NCBI GenBank assembly: GCA_002050465.1
Contig: MWYX01000058.1
Location: 1 to 38,167 of the forward strand
Length of the DNA: 38,167 nucleotides
DNA from: Chitinophagales bacterium 65-1
GTDB lineage: Bacteria; Bacteroidota; Bacteroidia; Chitinophagales; Chitinophagaceae
Direction of reading: 5' to 3'
The notes below the pieces were generated by a model. It had not been told where the DNA came from. It searched no databases and saw nothing but the letters and a program-made list of their open reading frames with translations. The stretch's first letter is position 1. Each line of letters starts with the position of its first letter. Below are positions 26,359 through 34,835 of this stretch, piece after piece. Both the position numbers and the translations under genes were made by a program.

Positions 26359-29286
26359 TTAATTCTCAGCTGATTCCATGTAACTTTCTGTTGGCTCACA
26401 GGTACAAATTAAATTCCTGTCACCATAGGTATTATTTACCCGGCTTACAGATGGCCAGAATTTATTTTCTTTTAAATATTCCAAAGGAAAGGCTGCCTGT
26501 TGGCGAGTATATGGATACTTCCATTCATCAGCAGTTATAATTGATAAAGTATGCGGTGCATTTTTTAAAGGATTGTTTGTTTTATCAGCCTTTGCATCAA
26601 CAATACTTTTTATCTCTTCATGAATATTTATTAATGCATCACAAAAACGGTCAAGCTCGGCCTTACTCTCACTTTCTGTAGGTTCTATCATAATTGTACC
26701 CGGAACCGGAAAACTTAACGTTGGTGCATGAAACCCATAATCCATAAGCCTTTTAGCAACATCTTCCGCTTCGATACCAGCGCTTTTAAATGGCCTTAGA
26801 TCTACAATAAATTCATGGGCACATGTTCCGCCTTTCCCGGTATAAAGTATCTTATAATATTTCTTTAATCTGAATTTCATGTAATTGGCATTCAGAATTG
26901 CATATTCAGTTGCTTTGCGAACACCGTCAGTACCAAGCATTTTTATATAAGCATAACTGATAAGCAAAATACTGGCAGAGCCATAAGGTGCAGCACTGAT
27001 GGAACCGTGAGATGTGAAAGGTGAAACGGTAGAAATTGTACCTCCTGACGTTTCACGTTTCAGGTTTGACAAAAAATGCCCGGGAAGGAAAGGTTTCAGT
27101 TTATCATTTACACAGATAGGTCCCATGCCAGGCCCGCCGCCACCATGTGGAATTGCAAAAGTTTTATGAAGATTAAGATGGCAGACATCAGCGCCTATGA
27201 GACCCGGAGATGTTAAACCGACCTGTGCATTCATATTTGCCCCATCCATATATACCAATCCCCCATTATCGTGAATTAACTGACAAATTTCTTTTATACT
27301 TTCTTCAAACACACCATGGGTAGAGGGATAAGTAACCATTAATCCTGCAAGGGAATCTCTATGTTTTTCTGCTTTTTCTTTAAGATCATTTACATCAATA
27401 TTCCCTGCCTCATCGCATTTTGTAACAATTACTTTAAATCCAGCTATTACAGCCGATGCAGGATTTGTTCCATGAGCGGAAATAGGTATTAATATTACCT
27501 TACGATGCTCTTCATTTTTATCCTGATGATACGCTTTTATCGTCAATAAGCCTGCATATTCTCCCTGGGCCCCGCTATTGGGCTGTAAACTACAAGCAGT
27601 AAATCCAGTAATATTACAAAGCATATCTTCTAATTCACTAATAATAATCTTATATCCTTCGGTTTGATCTCCTGGTGCAAAAGGATGGATTTTGCTAAAC
27701 TCAGGCCAGCTCACAGGAATTAATTCAGTGGCTGAATTTAACTTCATTGTACAGGAACCCAATGATATCATGGAATGTACAAGCGAAAGATCTTTATTCT
27801 CCAGAAACTTTAAATATCTCATCATCTCAGTTTCACTATGATGACTATTAAAAACAGGGTGTAATAAGTAACTTGACGTTCTTGTTAGAGATCCGGGGAT
27901 ATTTTCAAGATTGCTTTCATTATCAAAAGTTGTAACTGCAGTATCTTTTCCTTTGGCTGAAGCAAATATTCCGGCAATATTTAATATATCTAACTGTGTG
28001 GTAGTTTCATCAAGCGAAATGGTAATTGTTTTCTCATCAACATAATAAAAATTCATTTTATGAGCTTCTGCAATTGTCCTGATAATAGAAGCATCATCCA
28101 CATGTATTCTAATCGTATCAAAATAACTTTTACTCTTAACATCATAACCGATATCTATCAGCTCACTTACTAATGTTCTTGTTAATACTGCAATTCGTTT
28201 TGCAATATTTTTTAATCCCTCTGCACCATGAAAAACTGCATACATCGCAGCCATATTTGCTAATAATGCCTGGGCAGTACAAATATTTGATGTTGCTTTT
28301 TCTCTCCTTATATGTTGTTCTCTTGTTTGCAAAGCCATACGTAAACAACGATTACCTTGTGCATCTACACTTACACCTATTATACGTCCCGGAATACTTC
28401 TTTTAAAATCATCTTTAGTGGCAAAGAAAGCAGCATGCGGCCCACCAAAGCCTAATGGTACTCCAAAACGTTGGGAAGTGCCAATGGCAACATCAGCCCC
28501 TAATTCGCCCGGAGGTGTTAACAGCGTTAATGCTAACAGATCTGTAGCCATTACTACCTGAGCATTTACTTTATGAACTGCATCGATAAAATCCCGATAA
28601 TCTTCAATGTTTCCTTCACTATTTGGATATTGAATAATAGTACCAAAGAATGTGTCGTCTAATTGTACAGAATGAAAATTCCCAAATACGAGTTCTATAC
28701 CCAAAGGTTTTGCCCGTGTAATAAGAACATCTTTTGTTTGTTCAAATATTTTTTCATCTACAAAAAATTTAGGAGATGCAGGATGTTCATGATTACGGTT
28801 CTTATGATTAAATAACATTGCCATAGCCTCAGCGGCAGCTGTTCCTTCATCCAACAAGCTTGCGTTAGCAATAGGAAGTGCTGTTAGATCACTTACCATT
28901 GTTTGAAAATTTAATAAGCTTTCCAATCTACCCTGAGAAATTTCAGCCTGGTAAGGTGTATATTGTGTATACCACCCCGGATTTTCAAAAAGATTCCTGA
29001 GTATAACACCAGGAACTATTGTATCATAATACCCGCGGCCAATAAAAGATTTATAAACTTTATTTTTTGATGCAATTCTTTTTAATTCAGTCAAATATTC
29101 AAACTCACTCATTGCAGGAGTTATTTCAAAATCATCCTGAATGCGTATTGCAGCAGGTACCGTCTTATTTATTAATTCTCCTAAAGAATTTACACCAATT
29201 TCCTTCAACATTTCCTGCGTTTCCAGTTCATTAGGACCAATATGCCTGTGAGTAAATTCATTTGCCTGCTTTTCAAAAAGATTCAT
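26359..29286 (-). CDS. gcvP: Glycine dehydrogenase (aminomethyl-transferring), P-protein
   Basis: The P-protein of the glycine cleavage system, a PLP enzyme that decarboxylates glycine and hands the aminomethyl group to the H-protein lipoyl arm. At 975 residues it is the single-chain (fused alpha/beta) form. Its two homologous halves are complete. The PLP lysine is K708 within [20 protein letters not shown], followed by a C-terminal half with [20 protein letters not shown]. The N-terminal half shows [42 protein letters not shown]. The partner T and H proteins are not in the window. No glycine riboswitch is recognisable in the 226-base upstream gap. Confidence 0.97.
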   Translation of the reverse strand: MNLFEKQANEFTHRHIGPNELETQEMLKEIGVNSLGELINKTVPAAIRIQDDFEITPAMSEFEYLTELKRIASKNKVYKSFIGRGYYDTIVPGVILRNLFENPGWYTQYTPYQAEISQGRLESLLNFQTMVSDLTALPIANASLLDEGTAAAEAMAMLFNHKNRNHEHPASPKFFVDEKIFEQTKDVLITRAKPLGIELVFGNFHSVQLDDTFFGTIIQYPNSEGNIEDYRDFIDAVHKVNAQVVMATDLLALTLLTPPGELGADVAIGTSQRFGVPLGFGGPHAAFFATKDDFKRSIPGRIIGVSVDAQGNRCLRMALQTREQHIRREKATSNICTAQALLANMAAMYAVFHGAEGLKNIAKRIAVLTRTLVSELIDIGYDVKSKSYFDTIRIHVDDASIIRTIAEAHKMNFYYVDEKTITISLDETTTQLDILNIAGIFASAKGKDTAVTTFDNESNLENIPGSLTRTSSYLLHPVFNSHHSETEMMRYLKFLENKDLSLVHSMISLGSCTMKLNSATELIPVSWPEFSKIHPFAPGDQTEGYKIIISELEDMLCNITGFTACSLQPNSGAQGEYAGLLTIKAYHQDKNEEHRKVILIPISAHGTNPASAVIAGFKVIVTKCDEAGNIDVNDLKEKAEKHRDSLAGLMVTYPSTHGVFEESIKEICQLIHDNGGLVYMDGANMNAQVGLTSPGLIGADVCHLNLHKTFAIPHGGGGPGMGPICVNDKLKPFLPGHFLSNLKRETSGGTISTVSPFTSHGSISAAPYGSASILLISYAYIKMLGTDGVRKATEYAILNANYMKFRLKKYYKILYTGKGGTCAHEFIVDLRPFKSAGIEAEDVAKRLMDYGFHAPTLSFPVPGTIMIEPTESESKAELDRFCDALINIHEEIKSIVDAKADKTNNPLKNAPHTLSIITADEWKYPYTRQQAAFPLEYLKENKFWPSVSRVNNTYGDRNLICTCEPTESYMESAEN

Positions 29287-29400
29287 TGCTATTATTTTTT
29301 ATAAATTTATTTTTTTACTTTAAAAACCTTCTCTGTCAGGTATAATGATAATTCACTTTACACTTCCCTATTCAGCAAGTTTAGCGTTAGTGCATTAGCA

Positions 29401-29433
29401 AGTCTCCCCTTAGGGAGAGATTTAGAGGGGGCC
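29401..29433. repeat. Dispersed short repeat (CTCCCCTTAGGGAGAG...AGAGGGGGC), copy 3
   Basis: AGTCTCCCCTTAGGGAGAGATTTAGAGGGGGCC lies in the divergent gap between gcvP and the cysteine-cluster gene. It shares the order CTCC(C), short loop, GGGAGA/GGGGGA, TTTAGA, GG(A/G)GGC with the element at 1468-1500 and is more distantly like 3409-3437. The left part can form a small stem (TCTCC with GGAGA). Confidence 0.5.
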
Positions 29434-29512
29434 TTTTATCGCCGCAAAGTTACGATGGAACAGCAAATAATAGCTAAAAATATCACTATACTGCATACAT
29501 TATCTTTACATT

Positions 29513-29998
29513 ATGAAAGACGGGGCTTTACATAATTGGGAAAAGAGATCTTCAGAAAATCAAAAGAAATATAAGCGGTTTTTGGAAAGACCCGATAAGA
29601 ATAATGTGCTAAAAGCGCTTCCTCAATTGCACAACGAGGCATTTTCTAAAATCAACTGCCTTGAATGTGCCAATTGCTGCAGAAATTACTCTCCTCGCTT
29701 TAAAACACCTGACATAAAGCGCATTGCAAAAGTTTTAAAAATGAAAGAAGGTGATTTTATTGAAACCTATTTGCGCCTTGATGAAGATGGAGATTATGTA
29801 GCTAATAAAACACCCTGCCCGTTTTTAGGAGAAGATAATTTTTGCAGTATTTATGAGAATCGACCCAGTGATTGTGTTCGCTTTCCTTATACAGATGAAG
29901 ATGTAATAATTAAAAGACCACAGCTTACAATAAAAAATTCTACATTCTGCCCTATTGTTTATTTTGTAATGGAAGGGCTTGTAAATGTACAAAAGTAA
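29513..29998 (+). CDS. YkgJ-family cysteine cluster protein
   Basis: A 161-residue cytoplasmic protein of the YkgJ/FliB-like zinc- or iron-chelating family (CxxCxxCC motif). C49, C52, C55 and C56 form CLECANCC. C102 (in TPCPFL), C111 (in NFCSIY) and C121 (in PSDCVRFPY) continue the signature, with a further C146 near the end. The N-terminal helix and the block PRFKTPDIKRIAKVLKMKEGDFIETYL are typical for Bacteroidota members. The metal and function are not established. The gene ends one base before the stop of the convergent response-regulator remnant. TATCTTTA, one base off the -7 consensus, lies just ahead of the ATG. Confidence 0.82.
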   Translation: MKDGALHNWEKRSSENQKKYKRFLERPDKNNVLKALPQLHNEAFSKINCLECANCCRNYSPRFKTPDIKRIAKVLKMKEGDFIETYLRLDEDGDYVANKTPCPFLGEDNFCSIYENRPSDCVRFPYTDEDVIIKRPQLTIKNSTFCPIVYFVMEGLVNVQK

Positions 29999-30377
29999 TT
30001 AGCCCATTGATCTGGTCTTAACCTTTAAAAGATCACTGATTTTGGTAAGAAGCGTTTTCTCGTCAAAAGGTTTTTTAACATAATCATTGGCTCCATAGTG
30101 ATCTACTGTCTGCAAAATTTCATCATCCCCTGATACCAATTATTACAGGAATATGTTTAAAATCAGGATGAAACTTTAATTGTTTACAAGTAACTCTTCC
30201 ATCATAACCGGTTAAAAAAACATCAAGCAAAATAATATCAGGTTGAAAGTTCTTTATTTTGTGAAATATATCTTCTGATTTTGTTACAACTGCAACTTCA
30301 AAATCTTTTGCTCGTAATAAAAGAAAAAGCATTGCGCTTATATCTTCATCATCATCAATAATCAACAGTTTATTCAT
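29999..30377 (-). pseudogene. Response-regulator receiver protein interrupted by a one-base frameshift
   Basis: A single receiver domain, intact except for one extra base. The first frame gives 80 receiver residues: acidic pocket DDDED (8-12), phospho-acceptor D52 in LLDVFLTGYDG, and KHIPVII at the end. It then runs into a stop after an anomalous GIRG. Dropping one base of the CC at 30136-30137 (plus strand) restores VSGDDEILQTVDHYGANDYV and KKPF with the conserved Lys, ending at TAA (29999-30001). The repaired product is 125 residues, the normal length of a stand-alone receiver. It is 14 bases downstream of the MBL-fold gene and probably shares its transcript. A sequencing error or a genuine mutation cannot be told apart here. 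Confidence 0.8.
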
Positions 30378-30391
30378 TAAAATGCAAAAAT

Positions 30392-31291
30392 TTATTTTGT
30401 TGCAGTTAGTTCTTCATACGCTGCAGTCAATCCCCTTTCAATACCGTCCCCCTGCCATTCATTTAAACCCGGAATTGACTTTGCTTTTAAAATTTCTTCT
30501 TTTGATTTTCCTGATTTTATTTCACCTGCAACAAATTGCAACAGTTTAGCGAGATAGTTTTGCATTGCTTTTATATCATCCTTATTTCCGGTTACTTTTT
30601 CAGGATCAAATGCATGACCGAAAATAAATATGGTTTCATGATCAAAAGTATTCAACGTTTTTTCTAAAACTTCAATCCAGTTCTTAATATTCGCCCCTGC
30701 GCTTCTGTCAATAAATGCATACCTGCGGTTAAAAATCAGGTCACCCATATGAGCAACATTTGCATGCTGAAAATGAATAATTGCATCACCGTTGGTATGA
30801 GCAGCTCCAAAATAATGTGCTTTTATTCTTTCAGAACCAACCTTCCTTTTCCAGGTATCTGCAAAAGTTATATCAGCAAATAATTGTTTATCTACTGTTT
30901 TCTGTTGTTCTGCAACACGCTTATGGTTAGCCAAACAATTTACATGCCCCACCACATGAGGCACCAAATCTTTAAACTCAATATTACCTGCTGTATGATC
31001 TCCGTGGTGATGCGTATTTATTAAAAGCTTAAACGGCTTAACACTTTTCTTTTTAAGTTCGGAGATCAAATGCTGAGCCTGTTCAGGAAACTCAGTATCA
31101 ACTACAACTATTCCTTTTTTAGATAGCATAAAACCAATTGTGCCTCCGCGTTCTGTAAAAATGCCTATATCGTTTCTTAGCATTTTTATCTTCCATGGAT
31201 CTGCATAAAAATGTGCTAAAACTTCTTTAGAAGATAAAGATAAAAGGCCGGTGGTTAATACTGTATTTCTGATAAAATTTCTCCGTAGCAT
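30392..31291 (-). CDS. Exported MBL-fold metallo-hydrolase
   Basis: A 299-residue metallo-beta-lactamase-fold enzyme. The N-terminus MLRRNFIRNTVLTTGLLSLSS has the twin-arginine pattern (RRNFIR plus hydrophobic stretch), so Tat export is plausible. The metal motif HHHGDH is at 94-99 (INTHHHGDHTAGN). A later H in GHVNC, the GAAHTNGDAIIHF block and FGHAFDP supply the remaining metal ligands. The substrate cannot be inferred; relatives include putative hydrolases and quinoprotein-relay enzymes rather than true lactamases. The broken response regulator follows 14 bases downstream, so the two probably form one transcript. Confidence 0.85.
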   Translation of the reverse strand: MLRRNFIRNTVLTTGLLSLSSKEVLAHFYADPWKIKMLRNDIGIFTERGGTIGFMLSKKGIVVVDTEFPEQAQHLISELKKKSVKPFKLLINTHHHGDHTAGNIEFKDLVPHVVGHVNCLANHKRVAEQQKTVDKQLFADITFADTWKRKVGSERIKAHYFGAAHTNGDAIIHFQHANVAHMGDLIFNRRYAFIDRSAGANIKNWIEVLEKTLNTFDHETIFIFGHAFDPEKVTGNKDDIKAMQNYLAKLLQFVAGEIKSGKSKEEILKAKSIPGLNEWQGDGIERGLTAAYEELTATK

Positions 31292-31392
31292 AAAAATGTA
31301 TTAAAATAATAAATTCAGGATCATTAAAATTATTTAAAAAATCTATAAGCGCATAAAAATATCCTCTTTCACAGAGAAATTTAGATGTGGCG

Positions 31393-32631
31393 TTAGTATT
31401 CCATTTTCCTAAGTGTTGGGGCTTTAAACCATGTAGCCGCAACTACAGCAATCGTCATACAACCACCAAATACCACTGAAGTTATAACTCCCATTAACCG
31501 TGCAGCTAGTCCGCTTTCAAATTGACCCAACTCATTACTCGAATTAATAAACATTGAATTTACACTCATCACCCTGCCACGCATATTATCAGGTGTTTTT
31601 AATTGAGTAATAGTTCCCCGGATAACAACGCTGATACCATCCACCAGTCCGGCAACAAACAATGCAGTAAATGATAGCCAGAATATTTTTGATAACCCAA
31701 ACACAATAATACATGCCCCGAATACTGCTACGGCAAACAGCAATGTTCTGCCTTGTTTACGTTTCAATGGGAATAATGTTAATAAAATAATTATACAAAT
31801 TGAACCCATATCAGCAGCAGCATTAAGAAATCCAAACCCTTCAGGACCTACTTTTAAAATATCTCTTGCATACACAGGCACCATTGCAACCGCACCCCCA
31901 AATAGAACTGCAAAAAGATCAAGGGAAAGTGCGCCTAATAATTCTTTGGTTTTAAAAACAAATTTCAAACCTTCTTTTACGCTATCCCAGGTCTTCTTTT
32001 CTCCACGTTTATTTAAAGCGGGTTTTTGTTTTAATCTTATTAAAAAAACAGATGCGCCAATAATTAAAAATGTAATAGTAATCAGTGTACCTGTTATTCC
32101 AAAAGCTGCAATTAAAAAACCACATACAGCATGCCCCGTTACTGAAGCTGATAACCATGTGCCCTGGTTCCATGTTGTGGCGTTTTGCAAAGTTTCCTTA
32201 GGAACTATATAGGCAATTAGGACTCCAAAGGTAGGACCGGTAAATGCCCTTATCACACCTGTAAAAAAAATAAGTATATAAATGCAAAACGCAATCTGAT
32301 TATTATTTAAATGAACAGATGTATAATCAGTTGACAGGAAGAGCAACATAATAACAGTGGAAAAATATAGAATAACACCTCCTAATAATAACTTCCGCTT
32401 CTCACTTATATCTATAATATGACCTGCATATAACGCCAGCGTTACCGCCGGAACTACCTCAGACAAGCCTATTAAACCAATCGCAAAGGGATCGTTGGTT
32501 AAATTATATATCCACCAGCCAACAAGAGTGCCCATCATACGCAAGCCCATAATAAAAAGAAAACGACCAGCCATCAAATTACGGTATTCAGCGATTTTTA
32601 TAGAGGCAAAAGGATCGTTTTTAATTATCAT
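31393..32631 (-). CDS. MFS transporter
   Basis: A 412-residue major-facilitator transporter with about 12 hydrophobic segments. The N-terminal half opens with FLFIMGLRMMGTLVGWWIYNLTNDPFAIGLIGLSEVVPAV and the loop-2/3 region contains the basic ISEKRKLLLGG. The middle loop (RLKQKPALNKRGEKKTWDSVKEGLKFVFKTKELL) is cytoplasmic. The pattern, with RGRVMSVNSMFINSSNELGQFESGLAARLMG near the end, fits the EntS-like (MFS_3) exporters in Gram-negatives. The cargo is unknown. The start is 11 bases after the deoxynucleoside kinase stop, so translation is probably linked, though the functional link is unclear. Confidence 0.88.
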   Translation of the reverse strand: MIIKNDPFASIKIAEYRNLMAGRFLFIMGLRMMGTLVGWWIYNLTNDPFAIGLIGLSEVVPAVTLALYAGHIIDISEKRKLLLGGVILYFSTVIMLLFLSTDYTSVHLNNNQIAFCIYILIFFTGVIRAFTGPTFGVLIAYIVPKETLQNATTWNQGTWLSASVTGHAVCGFLIAAFGITGTLITITFLIIGASVFLIRLKQKPALNKRGEKKTWDSVKEGLKFVFKTKELLGALSLDLFAVLFGGAVAMVPVYARDILKVGPEGFGFLNAAADMGSICIIILLTLFPLKRKQGRTLLFAVAVFGACIIVFGLSKIFWLSFTALFVAGLVDGISVVIRGTITQLKTPDNMRGRVMSVNSMFINSSNELGQFESGLAARLMGVITSVVFGGCMTIAVVAATWFKAPTLRKMEY

Positions 32632-32642
32632 TCATTCCTATG

Positions 32643-33275
32643 TCATGGTAAGTTTAAATAATGTTGACCGTCTTCATAATCTTTATTCAGCGCATCAATA
32701 ACTGTTTCCAAATGTTCATCGTTCCCTAAGAAATCAGATTTGGAAGCATCAATAAAAAGTGTTTTTATGTTATGCTGCTTAATGTATTGTGTATATGTTT
32801 CCTGCAAGGTAAACAGGTATTCCGATTCAATATTTTGTTCATAAGAACGGTTTCGTTTTTTTATATTCTCTTTTAATTTATTTACCGGTGCATGTAAATA
32901 AATCAGCAGGTCTGGTTGTATTAATTGCGGATTGATAATATCAAACAATTTTTGGTAAAGCAAAAATTCTTCTTCAGGTAAATTAACCTTTGCAAACAAT
33001 AGGCATTTTGTAAAAAGATAATCTGAAATAGTCAAATTTTGAAACATATCCTTTGTTTGCAGGAGATCTTTTAGTTGTTTATAACGTTCGGCCATAAAAA
33101 AAAGCTCCAAAGGAAAGGCGTACTGGCGTTGATTTTCATAAAACTTTGGCAAAAAAGGATTGTCAGCAAATTCCTCTAAGATCAATCTTGCATTAAAGTG
33201 TTTGCTTAATAAATGGGCCAGCGTGGTTTTACCTGCGCCTATATTCCCTTCAATAGTTATAAAGCTGTACTTCAT
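32643..33275 (-). CDS. Deoxynucleoside kinase
   Basis: A 210-residue dNK/deoxyadenosine-deoxyguanosine kinase-family enzyme that phosphorylates deoxynucleosides for salvage. The P-loop GNIGAGKT is at 10-17 in MKYSFITIEGNIGAGKTT, and the ADNPFLPKFY (about 41-50), AERYKQLKDLL (ERY) and KKRNRSYEQN (lid, about 133-142) blocks follow as expected. I place the start at the ATG at 33275 because a TTG four codons upstream adds only MALI. It is 67 bases downstream of folK and 11 bases upstream of the MFS gene. A -7-like TATTTTTG (33285-33292) just ahead of the ATG could give a very short leader. Confidence 0.9.
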   Translation of the reverse strand: MKYSFITIEGNIGAGKTTLAHLLSKHFNARLILEEFADNPFLPKFYENQRQYAFPLELFFMAERYKQLKDLLQTKDMFQNLTISDYLFTKCLLFAKVNLPEEEFLLYQKLFDIINPQLIQPDLLIYLHAPVNKLKENIKKRNRSYEQNIESEYLFTLQETYTQYIKQHNIKTLFIDASKSDFLGNDEHLETVIDALNKDYEDGQHYLNLP

Positions 33276-33284
33276 TATAAGCGC

Positions 33285-33292
33285 CAAAAATA
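33285..33292 (-). promoter_or_regulatory. Possible -7 box (TATTTTTG) for deoxynucleoside kinase
   Basis: An exact TAnnTTTG match, but only about 10 bases from the start codon and with no -33 box; it may be chance in AT-rich DNA. Confidence 0.25.
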
Positions 33293-33342
33293 ATAAGTAA
33301 AAAGAAGAAAAATATTTCTGGGCTAAAGAAGTATTGAAATAC

Positions 33343-33834
33343 TTACGATGATTTGCTTAATAGCCTGACTTCAAGCATATCTTTTGATGTGGATAATAAG
33401 TTTCTCATGCTCTGATTAAATACAGGATGTATTAAGTCAGCAGCTATTTCATTTAAAGGTGTCAAAAGAAATTTTCTGTTTTGTAATTCAGGATGAGGAA
33501 TGGTAAGGTTTGGCAGATTAATAATTTCATCATTAAAAAATAAAATATCGATATCAATTATTCTGGAAGCATTCTTGTAAGTTCTTATCCTTCCCATTTT
33601 ATTTTCAATAGAAAGAATCAATTGCATAATCTTATGAGGAGATAATTTTGTTTTTACCAATAACACCTGGTTTAAGAAATCCGGTTGGGATTTAATACCC
33701 CATGATCCTGTTTCATAAACTGAGGAGGACATTACAATACTTCCAACTTCATCTTTTATAAATGATCTTGCAATAGCAAGATTTTCAATCCGGTTGCCTA
33801 AATTTCCGCCTATAGATAAGTATACTGAATTCAT
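33343..33834 (-). CDS. folK: 2-amino-4-hydroxy-6-hydroxymethyldihydropteridine diphosphokinase
   Basis: HPPK transfers pyrophosphate from ATP to 6-hydroxymethyl-dihydropterin in folate synthesis. The 163 residues match the usual size. SIGGNLGNRIENL (7-19) is the N-terminal signature, RIIDIDILFF (91-100) holds the two metal aspartates D94 and D96, and IPHPELQNRKFLLTPL (112-127) is the ATP-side signature. The start codon overlaps the stop of the RES toxin gene by four bases (ATGA), so it is translationally coupled to a toxin-antitoxin pair. This is an unusual place for a folate gene. Confidence 0.95.
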   Translation of the reverse strand: MNSVYLSIGGNLGNRIENLAIARSFIKDEVGSIVMSSSVYETGSWGIKSQPDFLNQVLLVKTKLSPHKIMQLILSIENKMGRIRTYKNASRIIDIDILFFNDEIINLPNLTIPHPELQNRKFLLTPLNEIAADLIHPVFNQSMRNLLSTSKDMLEVRLLSKSS

Positions 33835-34289
33835 TCCTGCGTTTTAAGTAATCTTTTATCAAGTTCCAACAATTCAGAGTTAACCATTTTTACTTTTTTG
33901 AAATCTTTATGTAGCGGATTGATTAAAAAGTTGTGTTCCTGAGGAACAATGGCAGACGGAACTTTTAAAATCAAAGATTTACCGGCAAAAATAAATTGTT
34001 CTCCTATCCATTGAGTATAATTTAAATGTTGCTGCCAGTCATCTTTTAATTTAGTAAGTAAAATGTCCTGAAATTCTATATCAGGAATTTGTATAGTTAA
34101 CAAATATTGCTTTTGTGGAATATCAATTTCTCTTAAATGAACAAGGCTTTCTAAAATAGAAAGAGAAATATATTCACCCGTATATAACATTTTTATACCT
34201 TTTGAATTCCAACGGGAGCCGTTTATAGCTGCACCATTCCCGGAGATATCATCTTTATATAGTTCGTTTGAAATTCTGTAAACTATCAT
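33831..34289 (-). CDS. RES-domain toxin
   Basis: A 152-residue RES-domain protein, the toxin class named for its conserved Arg, Glu and Ser. It opens MIVYRIS (R5) and continues SGNGAAINGSRWNSKGIKMLYTGE (16-39) and SLSILESLVHL (42-52, E47), which are the characteristic blocks, with a later serine-bearing stretch (PSAIVPQEHNFLINPLH). Known RES toxins break down NAD+ or ADP-ribosylate a nucleotide-synthesis enzyme. Which applies here cannot be decided by sequence. The start overlaps the Xre-type antitoxin stop by four bases (ATGA), and its own stop overlaps folK by four. Confidence 0.92.
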   Translation of the reverse strand: MIVYRISNELYKDDISGNGAAINGSRWNSKGIKMLYTGEYISLSILESLVHLREIDIPQKQYLLTIQIPDIEFQDILLTKLKDDWQQHLNYTQWIGEQFIFAGKSLILKVPSAIVPQEHNFLINPLHKDFKKVKMVNSELLELDKRLLKTQE

Positions 34290-34741
34290 GCAAAAAGCCC
34301 ATGTTCTATTCTGCCTAACTGAGTAAGTACGAGATTAATTCCGTCTATGCTTCTTAAGGATTGTAACGATAATCTCCCTTCAAGCATGTAAGGATTACTT
34401 CTTAACCAACTGATGAATTTATCAAGACTTCCAAAAACCTCTATACCCCTTTTTATTACCTTATCTATCTGTAAAATCCTGTCAACAATACTAAAAGGAA
34501 AGCTGCTATTAGCTTTTGCATAGCGTTGCAGTGTTCTTTCAGAGATATGAAGTATTTGCGACCACTCCTGCAACGTAAATGGGATTTTATCAGCAATTTT
34601 TTTAAATTCTTTATAATTAAAATCCTTTACCAATGGCATTTGCTTTACCGCTGAAAAGTTTATTAAGGGCTCCTGTATCTTTGACACCTTAGTATGAGGT
34701 TTATACTCAGCCTTATTTTTAATATTTTTATTCTTTTCCAT
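34286..34741 (-). CDS. Xre/MbcA/ParS toxin-binding-domain antitoxin
   Basis: A 151-residue antitoxin. A helix-turn-helix region lies at about 56-75 (TLQEWSQILHISERTLQRYA). The C-terminal half (about 84-151) is the DUF2384 toxin-binding domain (IDKVIKRGIEVFGSLDKFISWLRSNPYMLEGRLSLQSL, ending IEHGLFA), the usual partner of RES toxins. I start at the ATG at 34741; the longer TTG reading adds four residues and would run into the operator palindrome. The promoter has two matching palindromes (see 34748-34793), consistent with autorepression by the antitoxin-toxin complex. The N-terminal 40 residues are charged and probably flexible. Confidence 0.92.
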   Translation of the reverse strand: MEKNKNIKNKAEYKPHTKVSKIQEPLINFSAVKQMPLVKDFNYKEFKKIADKIPFTLQEWSQILHISERTLQRYAKANSSFPFSIVDRILQIDKVIKRGIEVFGSLDKFISWLRSNPYMLEGRLSLQSLRSIDGINLVLTQLGRIEHGLFA

Positions 34742-34747
34742 TATTAT

Positions 34748-34759
34748 TGACAATTGTCA
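34748..34759. promoter_or_regulatory. Operator palindrome TGACAATTGTCA
   Basis: A 12-base perfect palindrome seven bases from the antitoxin ATG, overlapping the expected transcription start. It shares GACAxxTGTC with the palindrome at 34771-34780, the two centres 22 bases (about two helical turns) apart. Confidence 0.6.
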
Positions 34760-34761
34760 TA

Positions 34762-34793
34762 CAAATTTACGACATATGTCACTAATTTCAAAA
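34762..34793 (-). promoter_or_regulatory. Promoter of the Xre-RES-folK run
   Basis: Read on the minus strand: TTTTG (34789-34793), 19 bases, then TAAATTTG (34762-34769), an exact Bacteroidota -33/-7 pair. The start codon is about 20 bases downstream of the -7 box. Confidence 0.65.
34771..34780. promoter_or_regulatory. Operator palindrome GACATATGTC
   Basis: A perfect 10-base palindrome lying between the -33 and -7 boxes of the antitoxin promoter. It is the partner of the palindrome at 34748-34759; both read GACA-two bases-TGTC. Confidence 0.6.
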
Positions 34794-34835
34794 ATTTTTT
34801 AGATTAATTTTTTATCCAATAGTTTCGTTTAGAAT

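Noticed and set aside
27041-27066. TTTCACGTTTC inside gcvP, resembling half of a parS site
   Set aside because: The canonical parS needs the full GTTTCACGTGAAAC palindrome; the right half does not match and the site is inside coding sequence.
29287-29512. Possible glycine riboswitch upstream of gcvP
   Set aside because: No conserved glycine-aptamer core is recognisable; the gap contains only a dispersed repeat and AT-rich sequence.
30136-30137. Programmed ribosomal frameshifting in the response regulator
   Set aside because: No slippery heptamer or downstream pseudoknot-like sequence is apparent; mutation or sequencing error is simpler.
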